Shown in pieces: positions 47,283 to 59,329 of a stretch of 64,000 bases of DNA. How positions within the stretch are numbered: the first letter of the stretch is position 1; every line of letters starts with the position of its first letter. The position numbers were made by a program, and so were the translations under genes. The notes under the pieces were generated by a model. It ran no database searches and was not told where the DNA came from. It saw only the letters and a program-made list of their open reading frames with translations. Origin of the DNA: Chelonoidis abingdonii (taxonomy: Eukaryota > Chordata > Testudines > Testudinidae); the NCBI RefSeq assembly GCF_003597395.2, contig NC_133769.1:46121539-46185538 (forward strand), given 5' to 3'.

Positions 47283-49460
47283 ATGAAAACAAGCATATGA
47301 AAGCAATTAATTTTGATACAAACCAAAGCAATTAAACTGACTTTAACATTATCTGTGTATGTACACATATTCCAACAAAAAAGGTACACTAAAATGACAA
47401 TAAGGTTGAGAGGATATACCAGTAATTTGGTGAAAAATACATTACAGGGAGGTTATAATAATCCCCAAAACAAGCATTACAAAGATAGGAAATTCAGATT
47501 TAAGGTTACATTTAAAACAAATCTAAATGTGTTAAGGCATGGAAATGCATAGTTAAGGAATCCAAACAACCACAACTGTGCCCTGTAGTGATGCCGGGCA
47601 GTAACTGTGGGATTAGAATTAGGTTGTTTTAATGTCTCTGGTTCGAGATTAGATTCAATTGATTTTTAAAGATGCATTCGATTTTTATTCTTCAATGAAG
47701 ATGCCATGTGGAAAACCGAGGGCCAGCCCTAATCCAATTTACCTGAGAGTCTGAGGTAGTCTAAGATTGTTTAACATGGCCATGCAGAGGACAGAAATTC
47801 TGTTTTGTGAAGAATTTCAATATTTCATTCCGAATTGGAACAAAATCCCAAACATTTGAAATTCTCCATAAAGGAAAATTCCAGAAAAATTATCATTTTG
47901 AGGCTAGCAAGATGGTTTTATTTTTGACTTGGTTTTGTTAAATTTTCTCCAACCAGCTATAGTGTTTTATTTACACCATCTTTTAGCCCCTCCTTTCACA
48001 ATTCTGCTCTCATTTACACTAGTATTGTGTTACACTATTGTAAGTCCAGTGTATCTGAGTGCAGTATTATGCCCTGAGTGTACAAATTACCTCAGTTTAT
48101 GCTTTTAGACCTTGTCTATATTAAAGGTGAACTAACTGAATTGGTTTAAATTCACACCATTAGTTATTGAGGTGTAAATTGTGTGTGGCTGCTCTTATTT
48201 TGAAATAAAAGTGCTTTATTTCCATTTAACTTAAATTGATTTTTTTATTGTTAAGATACAGGGGTAAAATGAGGCTTAATTAATTATTTACAAAGTGCTT
48301 AGGGACCATCAAGAAGAAGGTGCCATTAGTGCAAGAAAGGGTTACTCTACTGTATAATGAGCTGTAAAAATAAATTCTATTTGTGACAGCCACCATCTTG
48401 GCCAACACCAGGAACCTCCAGAGCTGGAAGCATGAGTCTGTGTAGTTGCTGGCTATAACAGGCTCGCATCTTTTGTAGATTGGGCACAAGTGGTCAGGAT
48501 GCGTAATATTCAGTGACCCCACACATTCACTTCTGCCTGGGAAATCAGGAGTAGCCCCACTGATCTGAATAGAATTACCACTGTAAAACCTGAGTCAACA
48601 AGATCACAGTCAGTGCCAAACTGTAAGAAAAGCAAATTAGTTTCAGACAGAGTAGAATTAACAAGCACTAGCAATGCTCTGTACGGCCTCCTACAAACAG
48701 TGACAACTGTACACATAACACTACACTAAGAGCACAGCATATGGGAAGAAAGCATGCAAATGGAAGAATTTTTATGTGACTATGATGGTCAGTTGTTTAC
48801 TCAATTACTGCACAAAAACTATTAGTAGCAGCTGACTGCACCTGTGGTGTACTGTGGGGGACCTCACCTAATTACATTGTGTTGCTAGAGATGAAAGATC
48901 TATTTTCCTGAATAGTCAGTGATCTAATTAGTGCATTTCTGGTTCTATACCTCTTAGTCTTTCTGTGACCATGCTATGTGGTATCCAAAGGCAACAGCAC
49001 TGAAATAAATGGATGCTTCATATACTGTTTCAGCCTTAATAGAAAGGCTTTTCAGAGCTGAAATGCCCTGGGAAATTTTAATGAATCAGGGCACAGGTTT
49101 CATATTCTGTCTCACCACTGAAATCTTCAAAATACTGTAAATGCAGTAAACTCATTGCATAACAATCCACTGAAAACAGCAAGTCTGGTAGAATCATACC
49201 AAAAATGGAAAGGAAATGCACATCCAAGGATCCAAAAAGGCAGATAAAATGGATTCCCAGCATACTTGTCTACTAAACAGCACCTTAGGAGCTCTTGGGT
49301 TAAGTCCTGTGCTTAAGAAGCTCAGTGGATGCCCTCGTAATATAATATAGGATGTTAGCGATGCGTGGGAGATGACTGGAGTAAGTTAACAGATGCGGTC
49401 CAAGTGTATTTAGGGAAAACATTAGATAAACAATAGGAAGAAAAGGGAAATAATAAGAAC
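47283..49460. other. Unassigned DNA with dispersed repeat tracts
   Basis: An AT-rich tract at 47770-47960 belongs to the 'gaaat/atttc' dispersed family. At 48110-48245 a one-ended MITE-like piece starts 'gaccttgtctatattaaagg'. No host exon recognised. Confidence 0.45.
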
Positions 49461-49690
49461 AATCTTGTGGCTAAAGTGACAGACTGGGTGGCAGAAGATC
49501 TAGGTTCTATTCCTGTCTCCGCCACGGCCTTCCTCTGTAACTATGGCCTCAGGCTCTACTGCGATGGGCATGCTATAAATACCTAGATAGACTGGTGAAT
49601 CACAGGCATTCTGGGCCTCATGTTCCTCATCTGTAAACAGAGATAATACTTTCCTAGCTCACAGGAGTTCTGTGAAACTTAACTGTTTCA
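49461..49690 (+). mobile_element. MIR-like CORE SINE
   Basis: The head 'aatcttgtggctaaagtgac' with the B box 'taggttctattcctg', and the core/tail words 'ggcctcatgttcctcatctg' and 'ctgtgaaacttaactgtttc', match the SINE at 28.45 kb. It ends just before the Penelope-like element. Confidence 0.7.
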
Positions 49691-49926
49691 TTAATAACTT
49701 TCATTAATAACCAAACTTCCATAAAAACGGACTTCACTAAAATAAGACAGGAGATCTATAGCACTCACTTCACCTCTCTACAAAGGAAAAAGGACTGTAA
49801 GCTGTCTAAACTCCTACCTTACACGCTGTTAGAACGCTCCCTGATGATGCCCAGCACATTGGCTGCTGAGCTCTCTGTTTATACTCACACACAACTATTT
49901 CAAGTTTGATGACAATATATACTCCA

Positions 49927-50200
49927 GATCGTGGCACTGCTATGGGCACCCGCATGGCCCCACACATATGCCAATATTTATGGCCGACCTGGAACAACGC
50001 TTCCTCAGCTCTCGACCACTCACGCCCCTTCTCTACCTACGCTACCTTGATGACATCTTCATCATCTGACCCATGGAAGGAGACTCTAGAAAATTCCACC
50101 CCGATTTCAACACTTCCACCCCACCATACACTCAGCCTGGACCTCTACACGAGAGGTCCACTTTCTAGACACCACGGTGCAAATAAGTGATGGTCACATT
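49927..50200 (+). pseudogene. Penelope-like reverse transcriptase core, broken
   Basis: 'RGTAMGTRMAP' (about 49927-49959) is an RT motif of this clade. After a frameshift the frame 49980-50066 reads 'MADLEQRFLSSRPLTPLLYL' and then the catalytic box YLDD (50043-50054) with 'IFII', ending at TGA 50067-50069. A third frame carries 'LDTTVQISDGHINTT' from about 50166. The catalytic aspartates are still present, but at least two frameshifts and one stop make it non-functional. Confidence 0.88.
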
Positions 50201-50765
50201 AACACCACCTATATCGAAACCTACCGACCGCTATGCCTCCTCATGCCCAGCTTCCATCCGGCACATCACACGTCCATTGTCTACGCCAAGCACTGCAGGT
50301 ACAACCGCATCTGCTCTAACCCCTCAGACAGAGACCAACACCTACAAATCTCCACCAAGCTTTCTCAAAACTACAAACCGCACGAGGAATTGAGGAAACA
50401 GTCAACAGAGCGACGTGTACCCAGAGCCTCCTCTGCAAAAACCAAGAAGAAACCACAGGACTCCATGGCCACACATACCGTCCCAGCTAAAACCCTTCAA
50501 CGCATCCTCAGGATCTACAACCATCCTGGACAAGATCCACACTTTCACAGGTCTTGGGTGGCAGGCAATCCTTGCCCACAGACAACCTGCCAACCTGAAC
50601 GTTCTCACCAGCAACTGCACACCGTACCATAGTAACTTAGCTCAGGAACCAATCTGCAACAAACTTGTGCCAACTCTGCCCGCCTATTCTACACCAGCCC
50701 ACACTCACGAGGACTAATCAGATCAGCCATACCATCACTGGGTCTTCACCTGCACGTTCAACTGT

Positions 50766-50838
50766 GATATACGCCATCATATGCCAGCAATGCCCCTGCT
50801 ATGTACATCGGCCAAACTGGACAGTCACTACGGAAAAG
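50766..50838 (+). pseudogene. GIY-YIG endonuclease remnant
   Basis: 'IYAIICQQC' (the GIY-equivalent strand) is followed, in another frame, by 'AMYIGQTGQSLRKR', whose YIG is at 50804-50812, and then by TAA. GIY-YIG is the endonuclease of Penelope-like elements and nicks the target for cDNA priming. The CQQC cysteine pair between the two motifs is typical of the Penelope version. The rest of the domain is legible only in pieces ('TKPVGDTSTPGHT', near 50875-50913). Confidence 0.85.
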
Positions 50839-51164
50839 ATAAATGACACAATCAGGTATAGCGGAATGGCATATACAAAACCTGTAGGAGACACTTCAAC
50901 CCCTGGCCACACATAGCAGCCCTTAAGGTGCCATCCTGCAGCAAAAAACTTCAGGACCAGACTCAAGAGAAAACTGCTGAGCTTCAGTTCATCTGAAATG
51001 TTGAACCATCAGCTGTGGACTAAACAAAGACTGTGATGGCTTGCCAATTACAGACCATTTTCTCCTCCCCTGGTTTCACACCTCTGCTGCTGAACAGGGC
51101 CCATCCTCCCTGTTGAACCTAACTCCTTCACTCTAGGCTTGCTTGCTCGCTCTATTACCTGCCC

Positions 51165-52078
51165 NNNNNNNNNNNNNNNNNNNNNNNNNNNNNNNNNNNN
51201 NNNNNNNNNNNNNNNNNNNNNNNNNNNNNNNNNNNNNNNNNNNNNNNNNNNNNNNNNNNNNNNNNNNNNNNNNNNNNNNNNNNNNNNNNNNNNNNNNNNN
51301 NNNNNNNNNNNNNNNNNNNNNNNNNNNNNNNNNNNNNNNNNNNNNNNNNNNNNNNNNNNNNNNNNNNNNNNNNNNNNNNNNNNNNNNNNNNNNNNNNNNN
51401 NNNNNNNNNNNNNNNNNNNNNNNNNNNNNNNNNNNNNNNNNNNNNNNNNNNNNNNNNNNNNNNNNNNNNNNNNNNNNNNNNNNNNNNNNNNNNNNNNNNN
51501 NNNNNNNNNNNNNNNNNNNNNNNNNNNNNNNNNNNNNNNNNNNNNNNNNNNNNNNNNNNNNNNNNNNNNNNNNNNNNNNNNNNNNNNNNNNNNNNNNNNN
51601 NNNNNNNNNNNNNNNNNNNNNNNNNNNNNNNNNNNNNNNNNNNNNNNNNNNNNNNNNNNNNNNNNNNNNNNNNNNNNNNNNNNNNNNNNNNNNNNNNNNN
51701 NNNNNNNNNNNNNNNNNNNNNNNNNNNNNNNNNNNNNNNNNNNNNNNNNNNNNNNNNNNNNNNNNNNNNNNNNNNNNNNNNNNNNNNNNNNNNNNNNNNN
51801 NNNNNNNNNNNNNNNNNNNNNNNNNNNNNNNNNNNNNNNNNNNNNNNNNNNNNNNNNNNNNNNNNNNNNNNNNNNNNNNNNNNNNNNNNNNNNNNNNNNN
51901 NNNNNNNNNNNNNNNNNNNNNNNNNNNNNNNNNNNNNNNNNNNNNNNNNNNNNNNNNNNNNNNNNNNNNNNNNNNNNNNNNNNNNNNNNNNNNNNNNNNN
52001 NNNNNNNNNNNNNNNNNNNNNNNNNNNNNNNNNNNNNNNNNNNNNNNNNNNNNNNNNNNNNNNNNNNNNNNNNNNNNN
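51165..52078. other. Assembly gap (914 N)
   Basis: Run of N inside the Penelope-like element. Three long ORFs that appear to cross it are artefacts of translating N. The bases on each side (…acctgccc and ctggaaatttcc…) look directly adjacent in the element as I know it, so the true missing length may be far from 914. Confidence 0.98.
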
Positions 52079-52097
52079 CTGGAAATTTCCACTACCT

Positions 52098-52137
52098 GCG
52101 TCTGACGAAGTGGGTATTCACCCACGAAAGCTCACGC
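52098..52137 (+). ncRNA. Hammerhead-ribozyme-like motif in Penelope-like tail
   Basis: In order: stem I strand GCGT (52098-52101), core CTGACGA (52102-52108), one extra A (52109), stem II GTGGGT-ATTC-ACCCAC (52110-52125), core GAAA (52126-52129), GCTC (52130-52133), stem I strand ACGC (52134-52137). Stem I pairs GCGT with ACGC and stem II has 6 bp. The predicted cleavage site follows C52133 (CUC). Stem III is reduced to the self-complementary AGCU, so folding would probably need two RNA copies pairing. Compact hammerheads that act as dimers are known from Penelope-like elements. The extra A after CTGACGA departs from the canonical core and might reduce activity. Activity cannot be judged from sequence alone. 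Confidence 0.7.
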
Positions 52138-52189
52138 TCCAAAACGTCTGTTAGTCTATAAGGTGCCAAAGGATTCTCTGCTGCTTTAA

Positions 52190-53874
52190 CTGTTTGTGAA
52201 GCTCTTTGAGATCCTTAAATGGAAGGTGCCTTAAAAATGCAAAATAATGTCATTATATCCCATCTCTACACCACAGAGAGGGCCCCAGACACCCAGAGCA
52301 TGGTTTGAGACAATTGCTCTTCCTTCCCAAGGTTGCTGTTATATAGAGATCCATAGGGTTCCATCTTATCTTCCCACTATTCAGTGTGTATATGGGTCCA
52401 CTGGGAGAGTTAGAGAAGGCATAGGGTAAAGGTATCTTCAATATGGAGATGTCTCAGAGCTGTATATCTGTACTTCATCCACCCCAGTATAACATTAAAA
52501 TGCCTTGTCCAAGGCTGAGATTTGAGCATGGATGAAACTGAGCTAACTAGGTCTTAATCCAGATAAAATGGAAGTAATTATAACAGGTTAGGGGAAGCAA
52601 CCAGAAGATATGCTGAAGATTAAATCTGTTTGTCTGATGGAGGCTGTGTGTGCACAGTCTATCAACTGAGTTTGCAATTTGGGGAAGTGGTTTAGATTCA
52701 CTGCTTCTGTTGGATGGTGCAGTGGTCAACATAACTCTGTTTTCCAGCTATGTGTGGCCAGAATTTTCAACCATTTCTCTCTGATGTGGACATTGCTACC
52801 ACGTTTCCCTGCTCTTATCACCTCAAAATTAGACTCCCGCAGAACATTCCACATGAGATTATACCTTAAAAGGGCTACTGCCAGGCTGTTCCCTGTAAGA
52901 GGCCATTAACTGCAATTTGCTCCCATGCTTGGACTGGAATAGCTCAGATCTATTGGCTTTTAATCATGTTGCAAAGCTCATCTCTTTTATTGGACTTAGG
53001 GTGGGAGAGATGCAATGAGGAACGATATGTGAGTGGAGGTTGGGGGGATTGCTTTGATTTTTATTTTCTGCCTCTGCAAATGATGGTAAGCTGTCTGGTT
53101 TATTGGATCGTGTTTTATATATTTCTAAAAAGTGCCTGAAACTCTGGCTAGGCTCTTCTAATGTTGTGCAACCCAAAACAAATACATAAATAAATTCCCC
53201 TTTAACCGCTCAATGTACAGAGGTCTAATGGAGAACCAAGCAGAGTAAAGCTGAAGTAATTCTATGAATGGAAGCTAGAAGTCATTCCTTCAGTAGGTAA
53301 GAGGTTGCTGGGGTAGGCATTAGATTACCACTGAAGGGTTGAGGTTGTCTCAGAGTGTATCACCAGAACACTTGAAACATTTCTGAAACAGCGACGCAAG
53401 TCTTTATAACCAGCTGTGAATGCTATGAATTTTTGAGTGCCAATATTTGAGAAGAATGACATTACATTTCAGCATGGAACCCAATTCTAAACTTCAAAGA
53501 TCCTGAAATCTGTGTTAAGGCAAAATTCCCATTTGAAGTAAATTGCTATGGGGAACTGGAGGATGGCTCTATGGCAAAAAGCAAACTGAAACAGGACAAG
53601 GTGTGCCATAGTTCATGCTTGAACATAGTTCAACACAAGAATCTCTCACTGGATATTTTTCTAATATCTAAAAAAAAAAAAAATCAAATAAGGCATATTG
53701 TAAGACCTGTAAGACACTCAAATGGATGCCTGCATTTCAAATTGTGTGTCATTCATAATTTTGTGCTCATTCATCAACATGAGGTTTAATAATTATTTAA
53801 AATGTGTATTCCTTGATGTTTCTGTAGGTAGTAAGAAAGAAGGGGAAAAATTCAGAAACAAAGATATGTGAAAA
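52190..53874. other. Unassigned DNA
   Basis: No gene recognised. The stretch at 52440-53180 may hold a diverged LINE fragment, but I cannot support it. Confidence 0.4.
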
Positions 53875-54345
53875 TTAGAGTAGAGTGACTAAAAACGTTT
53901 TCATCCCAAAAGAGAATTTCAATGTCAATGCAACTTTTCAGGGAGAAAATGATTGTTGTAGAAATATTTTGGGGATTATGATATTTTGAACAAAAAAAAT
54001 CTATTTTTTTTTAATTTTTAGTTTGAAGAGATGGTGGGGGAAATCTCACATTATTTTACCTTTTTCCCAGTATAAAAAAGGTGAAAAAGTTTTAAAAGTG
54101 AGAGAAAATATTTTCCCCCTATACTCTTTTTTACTTTTCTCCCATTCCTCCTCCCCCTTACTGGAAAAGCAGGGAGGAGGCTAAAAAGAAAGAGGAAAGA
54201 GGGGACAAAAATTCAAAATGATTGTTTTCATTTCCACCCCCCAAAATTCTATTTTGAAGTTTTTGTTGAGAAAACAAAAAACAACCAACCAAAAATAATG
54301 AAAAATTGAAATAAAATATAAATCGTTCATTTTTTAAAATGGGCC
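53875..54345. repeat. Dispersed AT-rich repeat tract
   Basis: Rich in 'ttttcatccc', 'gaatttcaatgtc', 'attttgaa' and 'gaaaattgaaat' words, similar to 13.55 kb and 47.8 kb. Purine-rich and pyrimidine-rich segments alternate. No ORF. Confidence 0.45.
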
Positions 54346-54439
54346 TGGTTTACATTAAAGCAATTGAATTTTTCATGCTCAAATGCTCACCAAAAAGGAG
54401 TTTTAGGTTTACACATGTAAGTATTCATAAATTATTAAA

Positions 54440-55640
54440 TATAAGGCCAGAAGCGGCTATTATGATAATCTAGTCCAGTGCCTCTCAATGACCTGTCCAT
54501 GGATAGGTACCGGTTCCTTAGATCTCCCTGACTATTTCAGAAGGCAGCAAGCGAGTCCTTGGTATCAAAAAGGTTGAGAAAGACTGACCTGCTGCATAAC
54601 AGTAAGATTTCACCAAGTAATTCCTGCTTCAAGCCCATAATATCTGACTGAGCTGGAACATAAATTTTAGAAATAAAGTCTTTAAATGAAGATTGAGTGT
54701 AAGAGATAGAGAATCTACTGCAACCCTAGGTAAATTGTTCCAATGGTTAATTATCCTTACAGTTAAAAAATTTCACTTTTCTTCTCGCTTGAATTTGTCT
54801 AGCTTCAGCTTCCAGCCACTGGATCTTGTTATGCATTTGTCTGCTATATTATAGCCCTTTATTATCAGAAATCTTCCCATCCTGTAGAGGTCTGTAGACT
54901 GTGATCAAGTCACTGCTAGACTCTCTCTTGGATAAACTAAATAGATGGAGTTCCTTAAATCTTTCACTGTAAGGCAAATTTTCTAGACCTTGAATCTTTC
55001 TGTAGTTCTTTTTCTGAATTCTTTCCAGAATTTCAACGTCGTTTTTAAAGTGTGAACACTGGAACGGAACACAATATTTCAGTACTGGTCTTACTACTGC
55101 TTTATATAGAAATAATACCACCTCCCTAGTCCAATTTGGTATTCCGATTTCTTATACATCCAAGGATGATGTTAGCAGTCTTAGACTTGGCATCGCATGG
55201 AAAGCACATGCTCAGTTATCCATCATGACCCCTAAATCTTTTTCAGAATCACTGCTTTCCAGAATACTCTCCCCCATCCTTTAAGAGTAACTTACATTCT
55301 TTGTTCCTAGATGTATGATCTTTCATTTGGCTTTATTAAAATGCATGTTGTTCAAATTGTTTACCAATCAGTCCAGGTCATTCTGTATAACTGAGCTGTA
55401 CCTATCATTGTTTGTCACTCTTATCATTTTTTGCGTCAACTGCAAACTTTGCCTGCAATGATTTTATAGTTTCATCCAGATCATTGATAAAGATATTGAA
55501 TATCATTTGGCTGGGACCAGATCCAGGCGGTACCCCTCTGGAAACTTGCTGAATGATGATTTCCTCATGTACATTTTTTTACATCCATCAGACAGTTTTT
55601 AATCTATTTAATAGGAGCTACTATAATGCTATTATTTTAA
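54440..55640 (-). mobile_element. CR1 LINE 3' portion, antisense
   Basis: Antisense CR1 with the 3' end at low coordinate ('aaggccagaagcggctatta', 'aattcctgcttcaagcccat', 'attgttccaatggttaatta'). It continues into the ORF2 C-terminal region, where the minus-strand frame at 55121-54849 reads 'VVRPVLKYC', 'DVEILERIQKK', 'GLENLPYSERFKELHLFSLS' and 'DLITVYRPL', matching the end of the CR1 RT region. Upstream parts extend to 'gatccaggcggtacccctct' and 'acatccatcagacagttttt'. The frame is open for about 90 codons but the element as a whole is dead. A small hAT insertion seems to lie near its 3' end. Confidence 0.88.
54476..54586. mobile_element. Possible hAT MITE nested in CR1
   Basis: The CR1 text breaks at 'tctagtc' and resumes at 'acctgctgcataac'. 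Between them lie 111 bp beginning CAGTGCCTCTCAA and ending TTGAGAAAGACTG, an imperfect inverted repeat of the CAG...CTG hAT type. A clean 8-bp duplication is not visible. Confidence 0.5.
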
Positions 55641-57550
55641 TCAGAAATGTATTTGCAAGAAATGGTATATTTTACTTGGAATCTGATACATCTTAACACA
55701 GCAGGGGAACAGGTTTCCCAAAACCCATTTACAGAGCCCTAGTACAGAGAAAATTAAACGAGCTAGAGAAGGATTTGAAACCTTCCCTTCACAGCTTTGG
55801 TCCAGGCATACGCACACACACAATCACTTTGTATAAACATGATAAGACAAAATTAAATTTAAACTCTGCTCCAAGCCGAGAAATCTTATAGACACCTATT
55901 TGTGAGGAGTGATGCTCTGTGAAATTCCTGTGTAGTTTAGGAAGGAAAAAGGTTTTAAATATTCTAGGGATCTCTGATCCTGCTTATCTGCTTACCTGCT
56001 ATGAATTTCTCAAACTCCCTGAAAGAGTGAAAGAACTATTACTGCATCAAGCCATCCTTCTGATCACAGAAATCATGCTCATCTAGGGCCGGACCCAGTA
56101 TTTACTGAAGTAAATGAAAAGACTCCCATTGACTTCAGTGGGCATTAGACTGGAATCTTATTAGGAACCCAAGCAATCCCAGCTAAACAACTCAGCTTGG
56201 CTTTCCAATACCACGTGTGGAATACATAAGTGAAGTGTAATTGTGATCAATCCTTAAAGTGAGTAATATTTTTTAAAATGGAATAATTTTGAATTATGAG
56301 TAAATTGGAGTAAAATGTGATCTGCTCAGAGACATTCTGCAAGTAGAAACAGAGACTAAGGCCAAGATTTTCAAGAGTGAATACAGATTTGGCATGCCTC
56401 CAATTTTAGCTGCCTACAGCTCTGAAAATCCAACCTCTTTAAAGTGTCTCAAGCTAGGGAACCCAGAATTACTCCTTTTGAAAATCCTGACCTAAATTCA
56501 TTGAGAGTCAAGAATCATGGCCGCACCAAAGCTGGTCTCGTGGCAACATATCAAGTGCAGCTGGTCTGTAGTAGGCTGCCTAATTGTCTACACTGCAGGA
56601 TTGCTTGGAAGAGTCAGGAGACTGGCTCTTAAACCCAGCTGCAGCAGTAGTTCAGTGGCTGTTCACAGCATTTGCCCAAGGCTGTGACAGTGCTTGTTCC
56701 TAGGGCTGCTCTTGCCACGCCTCGCTCCAGGTAACAGTTCCCACCCTGGGCACTGGGTCCTGACTCCAGTCTCTGATCCTGGCCTCAGACTCGGGTTCTG
56801 ATGCTGGACTCATATTCCTGCTGACCACTAGGCATGACCACCCACATCCCAATTATTGAATCCATTACTCATTGTGAATTATTTGCTCACCTCTATTCGG
56901 TGTGAGGAAGAGCTCTGAATACCAAAATGTAGACAACTTATATCATGAGGAATCATATTGGATCAACACATTTAAAACACTACAGTGGTGACACATGGCC
57001 GTATATGTTATATGGCCAAGAGAAGAAGAGGACTCTGGGTCACAATGCCCTCTCTGATTCCCTCTTGCTCCAGGAAGGAAGTAATCTGCTGCAAGTATAG
57101 CAGATACCACACATGATGGTCAATACACCAGTAGCAGACACTTCCCCCTTTGCGTTGATTGGTGTGCACAGGAAGTGGAGCCAAGATTCTGATTCTTCTG
57201 CACCCCAGCTTCCAGACATTCTCTCCTTTTGCACTGGAGATAGAGTAAAAGTTCCACTGCTCTCTGCCCTTTCCTCTCCTGCACTCTGACTCTTGACATA
57301 GCAAGCCTGCTCCAAAGAGTAACAGAACTCCTTAGCCTCCTGTCTGGGAATGTAGGACAAGAAACATTCTTTATCTTGTTCTATAGAAATGACAGCAGCA
57401 TGGAATATGATAGAATATGCTATGTTTTATATGAATAATAAAATAAGTTATTCACCTTCTTTGTTGCCTAACCCTGCCCTGGTTCTTTTGCTCTCTTTAC
57501 TTCCTCAGCAGCTGAATCAGGGTACAGTTATGTCATTCCAATCAATGCCC
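55641..57550. other. Unassigned DNA
   Basis: No gene recognised. One 'cccattgacttcagtggg' copy of the dispersed phrase at 56125-56142. A C/T-rich segment near 57160-57300 produces chance minus-strand ORFs. Confidence 0.45.
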
Positions 57551-57554
57551 AAAC

Positions 57555-58415
57555 CCTCCTCCTCTGCCCCAGCTCTGGCCACTTCACACACCCCGCTTTG
57601 AATTCCTTCACTAACTTTCCACTGTCCTTCAACTGAAACTCAAGCTTCTGATCCTCATATTGAAAGCTCCATGCATACCTGGCCATACCGCCATCTCAGC
57701 TCTCATTTCCTCCTCTGTACCCTCATACTACCCAAGTTTCAAGCCACCCTCTTTATCTTCTCCTGATCTTGTCTTACATCTGCTCCCATGGCACCTGTTA
57801 TATTTGAATGCCTGCCTATCCCTCAGTGCTAGACGATCACCTGCTCGTTATCCATATCTCTCCATTGAACACACTTTTCTACATAGCCTACCAGTAATAA
57901 TCCCCTGAAGAAATGATCACTGTAACACAACATTTACTCATAAAAGTGACATCTGCACCACTGAGATGTGATCATTGTCTAGTTACCCTGTGTATTTGAT
58001 ATCTCGAGTGCTTGAACAAATGATTGGGACAGTGTTTGCCCCGGTGCATAGAGCACACAAAGAGCCTCCTCACTCACCCTGCTCAAGGATGTTGGCATTT
58101 CCTTGTCGAGCACGGAGGATGCACATTGCCCCCCAGGTGGTGGGGCAAGTCAGAGCTGGCCTGTTAAGCCAGTGTGTGTATACTTTGCCCTCTGAAAGAG
58201 TGTAGCAGTTTGCATGCTCCCTCTGCATACTGGGGAGCTCTCTCTGAGATGATGCAGCCCTGCACTGCTCCTAACACAGTGTTGTGCATAAGTGGCAAAC
58301 AAAGCCCTTAGACTGTAGGCTCACTGGGGAAGGGACTGTCTCTCTCTGTGTATTTTTGTACGGTGCCAAGAACATAAAAGGATCTCTGTAAATCAAAATG
58401 ATAAATAATCTGCTG
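57555..58415 (+). mobile_element. L2-like LINE 3' region, interrupted
   Basis: 57560-57900 reads like the C/T-rich 3' part of an L2 element ('ctccatgcatacctggccat', 'ctcatttcctcctctgtacc', 'gcccatggcacc'-like words). 58305-58415 is the typical tail ('gactgtaggctcactgggga', 'agggactgtctctctctgtg', 'ggatctctgtaaatc'). The stretch between (about 57920-58290) does not fit and may be an insertion or unrelated DNA. Confidence 0.5.
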
Positions 58416-59329
58416 GAGTTCCGCTGTGACTGCTGCCACACTCTGAATTGTTGTGTGCCTTAATGTGATTTGACACGTTAATGAGTCATGAGTGGTCTCA
58501 TTTTCCTGCAGAGTGAAACAGATCTAGCAATAAAATGGAAGGTAACATATGCCAAACGCTGCTTGCACTTTGCCTGCAAGAAGTGAATTAATTTTACCAT
58601 TAAAAAAAAGGCATCTTTAATGGAACCATCAAGATATACAGCCACCATAACTGAATAACCACAAGGTCACATTAGAGATCCCTTGTGCTTCCTCCTCCCT
58701 TACTGTGAATTTGTCCTACTCCTTGTGTCATGCCTGAAAGTAGATTGGAAGCATTGTCCTTTGTTCTGTATATTTATAGGTATTTTATAAATATGTAGGC
58801 TCCTGCCTACATACATTTAACATGAATTTTGTAACAGTGACTCATGTCTTCTGGTGTGGCCAAGCTGTGCTCAGCCCAGAACTGGCAGGAGGCTGAGATT
58901 GGACAGCAAAGCCTACTTTAAGCCACACGCATTCCTTGACTCAAGGACTAGTCAGGCCTCTGTCCTAAGCGAAAGGACCCTGGATGAAGGCTTATGACAG
59001 GAACCTGAATGGCCCCAAAATCAGGGGAATGCATGTGGCTTAAAGTAACTTTTCCTCTCCACCTTCAGCCCCTTGCTAGTTCTGGGCCTCCTATAGTTTA
59101 TGCCTGGCTGGCCATGACCCTACCAGACTGATCCATCATATAGCGGCTGCCAGGGTATTGGGATACTGCCCCTTTTCCCAGCCATCCCTCTATGTGCAAA
59201 CCAGCTGGAGCAGATTTGAAAATCAAGTCCGCATGTGAGTTTATGAGCCCCTCAGTGCCCCCAGCAAAGAGCTCACCGTTTTGTAACTACCCCTGTTATT
59301 AGGCCTGACAAACTCACCACACCTAACAG
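58416..59329. other. Unassigned DNA
   Basis: No gene recognised. At about 58900-59050 'aagccacacgcattcc' and 'gaatgcatgtggcttaaag' are inverted copies, about 120 bp apart. Confidence 0.45.

Larger units (their letters stand above)
49745..52189 (+). mobile_element. Penelope-like retroelement, decayed, with assembly gap
   Basis: Penelope-like elements encode a reverse transcriptase fused to a GIY-YIG endonuclease and lack LTR-type ends. Here the plus strand holds an N-terminal piece near 49771-49815 ('LHFTSLQRKKDCKLSKLLPY' in mixed frames), the RT core (49927-50200), the 'ISDGHINTT' region, a long linker to about 50700 and a GIY-YIG remnant (about 50766-50838). Then come a 3' untranslated part, 914 N, and the tail with a hammerhead-like motif. 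The N-terminal and RT pieces are joined by a deletion near 49820. There are several frameshifts and stops. The tail matches the short copies at 4.3 and 17.4 kb, tying all three to one family. Confidence 0.88.

Noticed and set aside
51133..52161. Three ORFs of 320-340 residues, the longest in the window
   Set aside because: They consist almost wholly of translated N from the assembly gap.
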